A stretch of 64,000 bases of DNA from UBA724 sp964229545 (lineage in GTDB: Bacteria > Bacteroidota > Bacteroidia > Flavobacteriales > Flavobacteriaceae), in NCBI GenBank assembly GCA_964229545.1, contig CAXRDP010000050.1, positions 1-64,000 on the forward strand, read 5' to 3'. How positions within the stretch are numbered: the stretch's first letter is position 1; each line of letters opens with the position of its first letter. Below the pieces are notes generated by a model. That model was not told the origin of the DNA and made no database searches. It saw only the letters and a list, made by a program, of their open reading frames with translations. Both the position numbers and the translations under genes were made by a program. Of the stretch, positions 26,290 to 35,141 are shown one piece after another.

Positions 26290-27661
26290 TGCCAGCTCGG
26301 TAATTGCAGTTTTTCTCGATAGATTTTATCATCTTAATGGCAATGTCCTTTTGAGTAGCAGACTCTATACCTTCAAGTCCTGGAGATGAATTTACTTCAA
26401 GCACAAGAGGCCCTCTCGAAGATCTTATAATATCCACACCTGCAACTTTGAGCCCCATGGCTTTGGTGGCTTTTATTGCCATTTTACGTTCTTCTGGTGT
26501 GGTTTTGACCAAACTTGAAATGCCTCCCAAATGCACATTGGCCCTAAACTCTCCTGGAGGAGCACTCCGTTGCATAGAAGCCACGACTTTGCCGTCAACC
26601 ACAAAGCAACGTAGGTCTTTGCCATCAGCCTCTTTGATGAATTCCTGCACCAAAATGTTGGCATTAAGGCTTTTGAATGCGTTGATTACACTTTCTGCTG
26701 CTTTTTTAGTTTCCGCCAATACAACACCCTTTCCTTGAGTCCCTTCTAGCAATTTCACTATCAAGGGGGAGCCGCCTACCATTTCAATGAGGTCAGAGGT
26801 ATCTAGAGGTGAACTCGCAAAGCCTGAGGTGGGAATCTGCACACCCTGTCCCAGTAAGAGTTGTAAGGAAAACAATTTGTCTCTTGACTTAATGATTGCA
26901 TCCGAGTTGTTTAAACAAAACACGCCCATGCTTTCAAAAAGCCGTATCAATGCACAAGCATAAAAGGTTTGGGCTGGGCGTACTCTTGGGATAATCGCAT
27001 CGAGATTTGAAATACTTTTTCCGCCCCTGTATTGTACTTCGGGACGGTCAGCGTCGAGTTTCATAAAACATTGCCTGATATTGTAAAATTCAATCTGGTG
27101 GCCAAGCTGTTCAGCGGCTTCAATGAGTCGGCGATTGCTATACAAATTGGGATTGCTAGCCAACAACCCTATCTTTAAGCCAGACTCGGTCTTATTGGGC
27201 TTACTATAATGTTCTTGAATTTGATTTTTGCTTAAGTTTCCGAGAGCAAATTTTTTTTCAGGATCAACTATAAGTTTTCCAGACATGGCCTCACGCCCCA
27301 ACAACATCCTGTAGCCCATCGCATGTCGGTTGGTCAAAGTAATCTCAATCTCCCATGTTTGGTTTTGAATGGTTAGTGGGGTTTGAATCACAAAACGCTG
27401 TTCTCGGGTACCGCTCGAACTTTTTACAATTCTGCGATCTATAACTCGTGCGCTACATTTTATTTTTCTCTTCCCATCGTTTTGAATAGGGAACACATCA
27501 AATTCGACCCAAGTTTCTCCGTTTTGCAAATAACTCTTGATGTTTATAGCGTGAAGGCTGGAGGTTTTGGCTCCGCTATCTATGCGGGCATTAATAAATG
27601 GAATCTTTAGGGCATTTAAGCCAACCCATTCTTCAGCGCCTACAATAATTTTTTCTGACAT
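26276..27661 (-). CDS. ATP-dependent zinc protease domain fused to RimK-type ATP-grasp ligase
   Basis: This 461-residue protein joins two domains that are usually encoded by adjacent genes. Residues about 1-140 match the RimB-like, retropepsin-fold 'ATP-dependent zinc protease' family: RIDSGAKTSSLHA near residue 26 holds the catalytic Asp, and LLGREAM near 119 is the second conserved element. Residues about 160-455 are a RimK-type ATP-grasp alpha-L-glutamate ligase, with VKLLEGTQGKGVVL near 300 and VAGVDIIRS...LVLEVNSSPGLEGIE near 407-430. RimK adds Glu residues to ribosomal protein S6 in E. coli; the substrate here is unknown. Confidence 0.9.
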   Translation of the reverse strand: MSEKIIVGAEEWVGLNALKIPFINARIDSGAKTSSLHAINIKSYLQNGETWVEFDVFPIQNDGKRKIKCSARVIDRRIVKSSSGTREQRFVIQTPLTIQNQTWEIEITLTNRHAMGYRMLLGREAMSGKLIVDPEKKFALGNLSKNQIQEHYSKPNKTESGLKIGLLASNPNLYSNRRLIEAAEQLGHQIEFYNIRQCFMKLDADRPEVQYRGGKSISNLDAIIPRVRPAQTFYACALIRLFESMGVFCLNNSDAIIKSRDKLFSLQLLLGQGVQIPTSGFASSPLDTSDLIEMVGGSPLIVKLLEGTQGKGVVLAETKKAAESVINAFKSLNANILVQEFIKEADGKDLRCFVVDGKVVASMQRSAPPGEFRANVHLGGISSLVKTTPEERKMAIKATKAMGLKVAGVDIIRSSRGPLVLEVNSSPGLEGIESATQKDIAIKMIKSIEKNCNYRAGISQK

Positions 27662-27720
27662 TTTTAAAAATTAGAGCGCAAAAGTCGAAAAAAACTTGTT
27701 AAGAAATCAACAAATATCAA

Positions 27721-30276
27721 TTAAGATTTTGCAGGATCTTTTTCGTGGTCAATGGTTAATTGAAGACTTTCGCTTTTCCCATCCCAATCGAATGTCAAAA
27801 GAGCTCCTTTGGGGATTTTACTTTTGACAATCTCTTCAGCCAAGGCATCTTCGATGTATTTCTGCAAAGCTCGAGCCAAAGGTCTCGCCCCATATTCGGC
27901 ATCAAACCCTTTGTCATTGAGAAACTGTATGGCTTTTTTCTTGAGCTTAAGCGAAAAACCAAGTTCGTTAATACGATGCTCGAGTTCTTTGAGTTCGATA
28001 GTAATGATTTTGGCAATGTCATCTTTTTGTAGGGCATTAAATATGACTACATCATCGATGCGATTCAAAAATTCAGGTGCAAAAGTCTTCTTTAAAGCGT
28101 TTTGGATGACACTTTTGGTGTGTTTGTCAGCTTGGGATTTTTGTGCATTTGTTCCAAAACCAACCCCTAAACCAAAGTCTTTCACCTGTCTTGCGCCTAT
28201 GTTGGATGTCATGATGATGATGGTGTTTCGGAAATCAATCTTCCGGCCTAATGAATCAGTGATAAAACCATCATCCAAAATCTGTAACAACATATTAAAC
28301 ACATCTGGATGCGCTTTTTCAATTTCATCCAAAAGCACAACTGCATAGGGCTTGCGTCGGACCTTTTCAGTCAATTGCCCCCCTTCTTCGTAGCCAACAT
28401 AGCCCGGAGGTGCGCCTATGAGTCTAGAAATGGCAAATTTTTCCATGTACTCACTCATATCGATTCGAATCAATGAATCGGAGGAATCAAACAACTCTGT
28501 AGCAAGTACTTTGGCCAGTTGGGTTTTTCCCACGCCCGTTTGCCCTAAAAAGATAAAGGATCCAATGGGTTTATTAGGGTCTTTGAGACCTGCTCGGTTT
28601 CTTTGAATGGCACGTACCACTTTTTGAACTACCTCATTTTGACCGATAATTTTTTGCGCTATCAGTTCCGTCAAATTGGACAATTTGATACCTTCTGATT
28701 CTGCCACTCGGTGTACTGGAATTCCGGTCATCATAGAAACAACTTCGGCAATATCTGCCTCGCTGACGGTTTCTCTATTGAGTTTTTGGGTCTCTTGCCA
28801 TTCTTCTTGCGCGAGTGAAAGCTCTTTTTCGATTCGTTTTTCATCATCTCGAAGTTTGGCAGCCTCTTCATATTTCTGTCTTTTAACAACAGCGTTTTTT
28901 TGCTCACGAACTTCTTCCAGCTTTTCCTCAAGTTCCACAATCTCTTTGGGAACATTCATGTTGGTGATGTGTACCCTTGAGCCGGCTTCGTCTAAAGCGT
29001 CTATGGCCTTGTCCGGAAGGTATCTGTCGGTCATGTAGCGATGGGTCAGCTTCACACATGCCTCAATCGCATCGTCAGTGTAGTTGACATTGTGGTGAGC
29101 AGCATATTTTTCTTTAATATTTTGAAGAATTTCAATGGTTTCTTCTACAGAGGTAGGTTCCACCAATACTTTTTGAAATCTTCTTTCCAGAGCACCATCT
29201 TTTTCGATATGCTGTCTGTATTCATCTAAAGTGGTAGCACCGATACATTGAATTTCGCCACGTGCCAATGCAGGCTTAAACATATTAGAGGCATCCAAGC
29301 TACCCGTAGCGCCACCTGCGCCCACAATGGTATGGATTTCATCAATAAATAATATGATATCCTCGTTTTTCTCCAATTCGTTCATGACCGCTTTCATGCG
29401 CTCTTCGAACTGACCTCGGTATTTGGTACCTGCTACCAAACTGGCAAGGTCCAGTGTGACAACACGTTTGTTGTACAATACGCGGGATACCTTTTTTTGA
29501 ATGATACGTAAAGCAAGGCCTTCTGCTATGGCAGATTTGCCAACACCAGGTTCTCCAATCAGAAGGGGGTTGTTTTTCTTCCTGCGACTTAAAATTTGAG
29601 ACACGCGCTCAATCTCTTTTGCTCTCCCGATAACAGGGTCTAATTTGCCTGTCGTAGCTAAAGCGGTCAAATCCCGACCAAAATTGTCTAAAACAGGCGT
29701 AGATGATTTTTTGGATGTTTTGCTTTCAGAAGCGGAAGTGAAAGGATTTTGTTTTTTTGGAGTGCTTTCTTCTTCATGTTCTTCTGGGTAGGCATCTGCA
29801 GCGGGCATGTCTAGAAAGTCACCATCATCTTCAGATGACAGCAATTTGAATTGATCTTTCACAGTCTCATAATCCACTTGCAACTTGTGAAGCAATTTGG
29901 TGGTGGGATCATTTTCATTTCTCAAAATACATAACAACAGATGTGCAGTATTGATAGATGGATTTTGAAAAAGCTTGGCTTCCAAAAAAGTTGTTTTGAG
30001 TGCTCTTTCTGCTTGTCGGGTTAGGTGTAAGTTCTTTTTGTGGTTGGGTACTTGTTCGTTAGACGGATTGGCTGGACTTAAGATTTCTACTTTTCTGCGT
30101 AGGTAATCCAAGTCAATTTCCAATGTGGAAAGAATGGAAATAGCTTTGCCACTCCCATCACGAAGGATGCCTAGCATTAGGTGTTCTGTTCCGATAAAAT
30201 CATGTCCAAGCCGTAAAGCTTCTTCCTTACTGTAGCTAATTACGTCTTTAACCCGAGGTGAAAAGTTATCATCCAT
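27721..30276 (-). CDS. clpC: ATP-dependent Clp protease ATP-binding subunit ClpC
   Basis: This 851-residue AAA+ unfoldase feeds proteins to ClpP. Two Clp N repeats fill residues 1-145. The first ATPase has GEPGVGKSAIAEGLA near 243. The UVR-like segment KYEEAAKLRDDEKR near 455 marks the ClpC class, and the second ATPase has GQTGVGKTQLAKVLA near 577. GVGFG near 695 is in the place of the ClpP-docking loop. A stretch rich in Asp, Glu and Ser links the N domain to the first ATPase. No clpP or mcsAB lies nearby. Confidence 0.96.
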   Translation of the reverse strand: MDDNFSPRVKDVISYSKEEALRLGHDFIGTEHLMLGILRDGSGKAISILSTLEIDLDYLRRKVEILSPANPSNEQVPNHKKNLHLTRQAERALKTTFLEAKLFQNPSINTAHLLLCILRNENDPTTKLLHKLQVDYETVKDQFKLLSSEDDGDFLDMPAADAYPEEHEEESTPKKQNPFTSASESKTSKKSSTPVLDNFGRDLTALATTGKLDPVIGRAKEIERVSQILSRRKKNNPLLIGEPGVGKSAIAEGLALRIIQKKVSRVLYNKRVVTLDLASLVAGTKYRGQFEERMKAVMNELEKNEDIILFIDEIHTIVGAGGATGSLDASNMFKPALARGEIQCIGATTLDEYRQHIEKDGALERRFQKVLVEPTSVEETIEILQNIKEKYAAHHNVNYTDDAIEACVKLTHRYMTDRYLPDKAIDALDEAGSRVHITNMNVPKEIVELEEKLEEVREQKNAVVKRQKYEEAAKLRDDEKRIEKELSLAQEEWQETQKLNRETVSEADIAEVVSMMTGIPVHRVAESEGIKLSNLTELIAQKIIGQNEVVQKVVRAIQRNRAGLKDPNKPIGSFIFLGQTGVGKTQLAKVLATELFDSSDSLIRIDMSEYMEKFAISRLIGAPPGYVGYEEGGQLTEKVRRKPYAVVLLDEIEKAHPDVFNMLLQILDDGFITDSLGRKIDFRNTIIIMTSNIGARQVKDFGLGVGFGTNAQKSQADKHTKSVIQNALKKTFAPEFLNRIDDVVIFNALQKDDIAKIITIELKELEHRINELGFSLKLKKKAIQFLNDKGFDAEYGARPLARALQKYIEDALAEEIVKSKIPKGALLTFDWDGKSESLQLTIDHEKDPAKS

Positions 30277-30494
30277 AAGAAAACCGTTTAAAAGTCTTGT
30301 TTCAAAAACCGAACCATTCTATGGCTAATAGACAAAAAAATAACAGAAAATACAAGTTTTAAGTTGTTAAAAATTCCTTCTTTTTTTTGTGAAATATGTT
30401 AATAAGTATGTACAAAAAGATCCGTCCTCAATGCTCCATTTACTTCTTATTTAAGTAAATTAGCAACACTTAAAAAACAAATAGAATTCATTAG

Positions 30495-32189
30495 ATGGCT
30501 ACGGAAGATAAGTTGATCCCTATCAACATAGAGGATGAGATGAAGTCGGCATATATCGACTACTCGATGTCTGTCATAGTGTCACGTGCACTACCTGATG
30601 TTCGTGACGGAATGAAACCTGTTCATAGAAGGGTTTTGTATGGAATGCATGAGTTGGGAGTTCGTTCCAGCAGTTCATATAAAAAATCAGCACGTATTGT
30701 AGGTGAAGTATTGGGAAAATACCACCCACACGGAGACAGTTCTGTGTATGACACCATGGTGCGAATGGCTCAATCTTGGAGTTTGCGCTATATGATGGTT
30801 GATGGACAGGGAAACTTTGGTTCAGTTGACGGAGACAGTCCTGCGGCGATGCGATATACAGAAGCACGTATGCAAAAAATTTCCGAGGATATGTTGGCGG
30901 ATATTGATAAGGACACGGTCGATCATCAACTCAACTTTGATGACACCCTCAAAGAGCCCAAAGTACTTCCCACGCGCGTCCCCAACTTGTTGATCAACGG
31001 TGCCTCTGGAATTGCAGTGGGTATGGCTACCAATATGCCCCCTCACAACCTTCGTGAAGTGTCTTCGGGGATTGTGGCACAAATTGACAACCCGGATATT
31101 ACCATAGAGGAGCTGATGCAGCATGTTAAAGCACCCGATTTCCCAACGGGTGGTACTATTTATGGCTATGAAGGTGTCCAGGAAGCTTTTCACACAGGAA
31201 GAGGTCGTGTTGTATTGCGTGCCAAAGCTGATATACAAGAAGTAGATGGACGCGAGTGCATTATTGTAACCGAAATCCCTTATCAGGTCAATAAAGCTGA
31301 AATGATTCGCAAAACGGCCGAGTTGGTCAACGACAAAAAGATTGAGGGGATTTCCAATATCCGTGATGAGTCCGATCGTAAGGGTATGCGGGTTGTGTAT
31401 ATTCTTAAGAGAGATGCAGTTCCCAATATTGTGTTGAACATGCTCTACAAATACACGGCACTCCAATCTTCTTTTAGTGTGAACAATATTGCCCTTGTCA
31501 ACGGAAGGCCCGAGCTATTAAATCTAAAACAGCTTATTGGTCATTTTATTGACCACAGACACGATGTGGTGGTACGCCGCACTCAATATGAGTTGAAAAA
31601 GGCCGAAGAACGCGCTCATATATTAGAAGGTTTAATCATTGCTTCAGATAACATTGATGAAGTTATTGCATTGATTAAAGCTTCTTCCAATGCAGATGAG
31701 GCCAGACAAAAACTCATCGATCGTTTTAAGTTGACAGATGTTCAAGCCAAAGCCATTGTCGAGATGCGCTTGCGCCAACTCACCGGACTAGAGCAAGATA
31801 AATTGAGGTCAGAATACGATGAGTTGTTGAAGACCATTGATGATCTCAAAGATATTTTGGCCAACAAAGAGCGCCGTATGAATATCATCAAAACAGAGAC
31901 TGCTGAGGTGGCAGAAAAGTACGGAGATGACCGCAGGTCTGAAATCAATTATGCAGGTGGCTCTTTCCGTATTGAGGATATGATTCCAGATGAGAAAGTA
32001 GTGATCACTATTTCTCATGCAGGTTATATCAAGCGTACACCTTTAGCCGAGTACAAAACGCAAAACCGTGGGGGTGTGGGGCAAAAAGCCTCTACCACCC
32101 GAAACGAGGATTTCTTGGAGCACCTCTTTGTGGGGACCAACCACCAATATATGTTGTTCTTTACCCAAAAAGGAAGGTGTTTTGGTTAA
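30495..32189 (+). CDS. gyrA: DNA gyrase subunit A, N-terminal part (frame broken)
   Basis: This covers the catalytic breakage-reunion domain and the first part of the C-terminal domain of GyrA. Visible are VSRALPDVRDGMKPVHRRVLYGM near residue 28 (motif position only), the KYHPHGDSSVYDTMVRMAQ segment near 75 and the catalytic-Tyr site AMRYTEARM near 118. The ORF stops at residue 564 in ...FTQKGRCFG, where GyrA should continue with CFWLRVYEIPEG. That continuation is in the -1 frame and starts within the last 13 nt of this ORF. One missing T in TGTTTTGG explains the break. With it restored, GyrA would be 831 residues. Confidence 0.93.
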   Translation: MATEDKLIPINIEDEMKSAYIDYSMSVIVSRALPDVRDGMKPVHRRVLYGMHELGVRSSSSYKKSARIVGEVLGKYHPHGDSSVYDTMVRMAQSWSLRYMMVDGQGNFGSVDGDSPAAMRYTEARMQKISEDMLADIDKDTVDHQLNFDDTLKEPKVLPTRVPNLLINGASGIAVGMATNMPPHNLREVSSGIVAQIDNPDITIEELMQHVKAPDFPTGGTIYGYEGVQEAFHTGRGRVVLRAKADIQEVDGRECIIVTEIPYQVNKAEMIRKTAELVNDKKIEGISNIRDESDRKGMRVVYILKRDAVPNIVLNMLYKYTALQSSFSVNNIALVNGRPELLNLKQLIGHFIDHRHDVVVRRTQYELKKAEERAHILEGLIIASDNIDEVIALIKASSNADEARQKLIDRFKLTDVQAKAIVEMRLRQLTGLEQDKLRSEYDELLKTIDDLKDILANKERRMNIIKTETAEVAEKYGDDRRSEINYAGGSFRIEDMIPDEKVVITISHAGYIKRTPLAEYKTQNRGGVGQKASTTRNEDFLEHLFVGTNHQYMLFFTQKGRCFG

Positions 32190-32989
32190 GGGTCTATGAG
32201 ATTCCCGAAGGATCTCGAGCCTCTAAAGGGCGCGCCATACAGAACTTGATCAATATAGAGCAAGATGATATGGTCAAGGCTTTTATTTGTACTCAAGACT
32301 TAAAAGACGAAGAATATATCAATAACCACTTTGTTATTATGGCTACCAAAAAAGGTCAAGTTAAAAAGACTTCATTGGAGCAGTATTCTCGTCCGAGATC
32401 AAACGGAATCAACGCCATTTCGATTCGTGAAGATGACGAGTTGCTCGAAGCCAAACTGACTACCGGAAAATCTCAGGTGATGTTGGCAGTCAAATCGGGT
32501 AAGGCCATACGTTTTGAGGAAAGTAAAACCCGCCCGATGGGTAGAAATGCCTCCGGAGTGCGTGGTATTACATTGGCTCATGACAAAGATGAAGTGATTG
32601 GTATGGTAGCTGTCAATGACATGGATTCCGACATCTTGGTTGTTTCAGAAAACGGTTATGGCAAACGTTCGCAACTAGACGATTACCGTATTACCAACCG
32701 CGGAGGTAAGGGGGTGAAAACAATTTCTATTACTGAAAAAACTGGAAATCTGGTTGCTATCAAAAATGTATCTGATGCAGATGATTTGATGATTATCAAT
32801 CGATCTGGAATTGCGATTCGAATGGAAATAGAGTCTTTGCGTGTGATGGGACGTGCTACCCAAGGCGTAAAACTAATCAATCTTCGAGAGGGTGACACCA
32901 TTGCTGCGGTTGCCAAGGTGATGCAGGAAGATGATGATTTTGAGGATATTAATGAGATTGAAGTCAATATAAATGATTCAGATGATTAA
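32177..32989 (+). CDS. gyrA: DNA gyrase subunit A, C-terminal part (frame broken)
   Basis: This is the beta-pinwheel DNA-wrapping domain of GyrA, continuing the upstream ORF in another frame. The frame opens as FWLRVYEIPEGSRASKGRA and contains GyrA-box-like repeats: QNRGG in the upstream part, then MGRNASGVRGITL near residue 120, TNRGGKGVKTI near 175 and MGRATQGVKLINL near 224. The GTG at 32177 is only the first formal start codon; separate translation is unlikely. The end is rich in Asp and Glu. The stop codon TAA is also the first part of a -7 box for the next gene. Confidence 0.9.
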   Translation: MFWLRVYEIPEGSRASKGRAIQNLINIEQDDMVKAFICTQDLKDEEYINNHFVIMATKKGQVKKTSLEQYSRPRSNGINAISIREDDELLEAKLTTGKSQVMLAVKSGKAIRFEESKTRPMGRNASGVRGITLAHDKDEVIGMVAVNDMDSDILVVSENGYGKRSQLDDYRITNRGGKGVKTISITEKTGNLVAIKNVSDADDLMIINRSGIAIRMEIESLRVMGRATQGVKLINLREGDTIAAVAKVMQEDDDFEDINEIEVNINDSDD

Positions 32990-32994
32990 CTTTG
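32987..32994 (+). promoter_or_regulatory. Putative -7 box (TAACTTTG) overlapping the gyrA stop
   Basis: Exact TAnnTTTG match. It starts on the gyrA TAA and lies 20 nt before the TPR gene ATG at 33015. Confidence 0.5.
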
Positions 32995-33014
32995 CATCCG
33001 ATAAACAAATCATT

Positions 33015-34268
33015 ATGAAAAATACAATTGTCACATTACTTATGAGTTTCATGGCTATCGTTGTATTTGCCCAAAAAAAGGAACTCCGCGCTGTTGAAAA
33101 AATGGTTTCTTCAGCAGCCTACTCAGAAGCCTTGGTGCAATTGGAAAGTATTCAATCTTTGGTTGCCGGAGCAGAACCCAAATACCAAACCCAGTATCAC
33201 TATCTACTTGGAAAAACACAATCTGGGTTGAAGGCTTTTCCTGAAGCTGTAGCTGCTTTTCAAAAGACTCAAGAGATTGAATCTGTTGAAGGTTTGTCTA
33301 AATACGCTCCGGAGATTAACGGTTTACTTACCAACCTGAGCGTTGATATTGTGAATCAAGCTATTGCTTATAATAAAGACGAAGATTTTTCCAGTGCAGC
33401 CGACCTTCTTTATCTAGCCTACGAAATCGATAAAGAGACCAATATTGACTACCTCTATTTTGCGGCTTCGAGTGCTGTAAACGGAGGTGATTTTGACAGG
33501 GCATTGAGCTATTATTTGGATTTGAAGTCTTTGGGGTACACGGGTATCACCACCCAGTATTTTGCCACTGACGATGAAACAGGCGAAGATTTGGAATTGA
33601 CCAAAGAAAACTTTGAGCTCTTCAAAAAACTCAAGAAGTACTCAAATTTTAGAACACAAGACACAGAATCCCGTCTGCCTGAAATCATTAAAAACATTGC
33701 TTTGATTTATGTGCAACAAGGTAAAAATGATATGGCTTTTGACGCTATTAAGGAGGCCAGAGCTGTCAATCCCACAGATGTTGGACTGATACTTACAGAG
33801 GCAGATTTGTATATCAAACTAGGTGATAGGACACGTTTTGCTGAATTGATGAAAGAGGCCATCGCCCAAGACCCTAACAATGCTCTGTTGTATTTTAATT
33901 TGGGAGTCATCAATGCAGATCAGGGAAATCGTGAAGAAGCGCGTTCATACTATGAACGTACCATAGAATTAGACCCTAATTACGAAGCAACATATCTCAA
34001 CCTAGCAGCCTTGATTCTTGATGGAGAGTCGGCCATAGTTGATCAAATGAACGCATTGGGTACTTCGAGAGCAGACAACATCAAATATGACAAACTTAAA
34101 GAGGAACGTGAGGCTTTGTTTTTGGAAGCAGTTCCTGTTTTAGAACAGCTAATCGCTATAAACTCCAACCATATTGAGGCATTAACAACCCTCAAGAACA
34201 TTTATGGGACTGTTGGTGACACTGCCAATTTTATGAAGATTAAACAAAAACTAGAGGAATTAGAGTAG
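33015..34268 (+). CDS. Exported tetratricopeptide-repeat protein
   Basis: This 417-residue protein has a signal peptide (MKNTIVTLLMSFMAIVVFAQ) and TPR units. Clear repeats are NIALIYVQQGKNDMAFDAIKEARAVNP near 227 (position only) and LYFNLGVINADQGNREEARSYYERTIELDPN near 295, with weaker ones before. It is periplasmic or surface-associated and probably a scaffold. An in-frame start 42 nt upstream lies in gyrA and would spoil the signal peptide. A strong terminator follows at 34290-34314. No more specific role can be given. Confidence 0.88.
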   Translation: MKNTIVTLLMSFMAIVVFAQKKELRAVEKMVSSAAYSEALVQLESIQSLVAGAEPKYQTQYHYLLGKTQSGLKAFPEAVAAFQKTQEIESVEGLSKYAPEINGLLTNLSVDIVNQAIAYNKDEDFSSAADLLYLAYEIDKETNIDYLYFAASSAVNGGDFDRALSYYLDLKSLGYTGITTQYFATDDETGEDLELTKENFELFKKLKKYSNFRTQDTESRLPEIIKNIALIYVQQGKNDMAFDAIKEARAVNPTDVGLILTEADLYIKLGDRTRFAELMKEAIAQDPNNALLYFNLGVINADQGNREEARSYYERTIELDPNYEATYLNLAALILDGESAIVDQMNALGTSRADNIKYDKLKEEREALFLEAVPVLEQLIAINSNHIEALTTLKNIYGTVGDTANFMKIKQKLEELE

Positions 34269-34289
34269 TAGGTCTGATATCAAAATCTT

Positions 34290-34314
34290 AAACCCGCAAA
34301 AAGCGGGTTTTTTT
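34290..34314. terminator. Bidirectional intrinsic terminator (AAACCCGC/GCGGGTTT)
   Basis: An 8-bp perfect stem with a five-base A loop is followed by a T run, with A's on the other side. It serves the TPR gene on plus and, by its position, the C40 peptidase gene on minus. Confidence 0.85.
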
Positions 34315-35062
34315 ATACCAATTTTTTAATGACCCGTAGTTTGTGCGTGTGGGTGTTTTGTTCTGCGTTATAGATTCCTGTTTGATCCAACCGATCAATG
34401 CGGACTTGTCCAAAAGCATGAATGATATGATAATTTTCCATCAATATACCCACATGTACAATTCGACCTTCGTCATTGTCGAAAAACACCAAATCGCCTG
34501 GCTCACTTTCTTCAATGAATCCCAATGCTTCTCCCAGCTCAGCTTGTTGGTGTGCATCTCGGGGTAAAAATTCCCCATACAATCGGTACACTGACTGTAC
34601 AAATCCTGAACAGTCAATTCCAAAAGGTGACTTTCCGCCCCATTGATAGGGCGCATTTAGAAAAAGCAAAGCATATTGAATAATGTCTGCTTTGTTGTTT
34701 GAGCCATGAGAAGTTTTTCCTTCATAGCGGTGTTGAAGGCCAGGGGCTGAGCTAACCAAACTACCGATAGGTATGGGAAATAAAATTTGATTGTCTTTTA
34801 GGACAAAATCAACCAAATCGGAAGCAAATACTTTTGGGGATTTTTCTAAGCTTTCGAATTGATCTTTTTCAATTGATAGGTATTGTTTATTGTTAAGCCA
34901 ACCCTCGTAATTGTCGAGTCCCCCACGAATCAAAGACCAGTTTTTGTTTCTTTTTAGAACTTTAAAAAACTCACCGTAGAGCAGTTGAGAAGTTTGTTCA
35001 CTCGAGTCTGAAGGTTCAGCCCTCATCGGTATAATACTCAAGTGGCACAATCCGTATTGCAT
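34313..35062 (-). CDS. NlpC/P60 (C40) family peptidoglycan peptidase with SH3 domain
   Basis: This 249-residue cell-wall hydrolase has an N-terminal SH3-like region (about 1-70) and a C-terminal NlpC/P60 domain. YQWGGKSPFGIDCSGFVQ near residue 149 has the catalytic Cys, and VHVGILME near 210 has the catalytic His. The family cuts peptide stems of peptidoglycan (D-Glu-diaminopimelate). A longer frame reaches 35143, but MQYGLCHLSIIPMRAE at 35062 is the family N-terminus. No signal peptide is evident, so the route to the wall is unclear. The -7 box is 5 nt before the ATG. Confidence 0.9.
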   Translation of the reverse strand: MQYGLCHLSIIPMRAEPSDSSEQTSQLLYGEFFKVLKRNKNWSLIRGGLDNYEGWLNNKQYLSIEKDQFESLEKSPKVFASDLVDFVLKDNQILFPIPIGSLVSSAPGLQHRYEGKTSHGSNNKADIIQYALLFLNAPYQWGGKSPFGIDCSGFVQSVYRLYGEFLPRDAHQQAELGEALGFIEESEPGDLVFFDNDEGRIVHVGILMENYHIIHAFGQVRIDRLDQTGIYNAEQNTHTHKLRVIKKLV

Positions 35063-35067
35063 GGATT

Positions 35068-35075
35068 CAAAAATA
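35068..35075 (-). promoter_or_regulatory. Putative -7 box (TATTTTTG) for the C40 peptidase
   Basis: Exact TAnnTTTG match on the minus strand, ending 5 nt before the ATG at 35062, which suggests a leaderless transcript. Confidence 0.5.
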
Positions 35076-35093
35076 CAAACTAATTGCAAAGGT

Positions 35094-35126
35094 TTTGGTT
35101 CATGCCCGTTATAAAACGTATTTTTG
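35094..35126 (+). promoter_or_regulatory. Promoter of the 7TM-HD gene (TTTG-N21-TATTTTTG)
   Basis: The -33-like TTTG (35094-35097) and exact -7 match TATTTTTG (35119-35126) have near-consensus spacing. The ATG is 15 nt downstream. Confidence 0.6.
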
Positions 35127-35141
35127 GGTGTTGAGCAACGC

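Noticed and set aside
32160..32200. Programmed -1 frameshifting in gyrA
   Set aside because: There is no canonical slippery heptamer, and a single missing T explains the break more simply.
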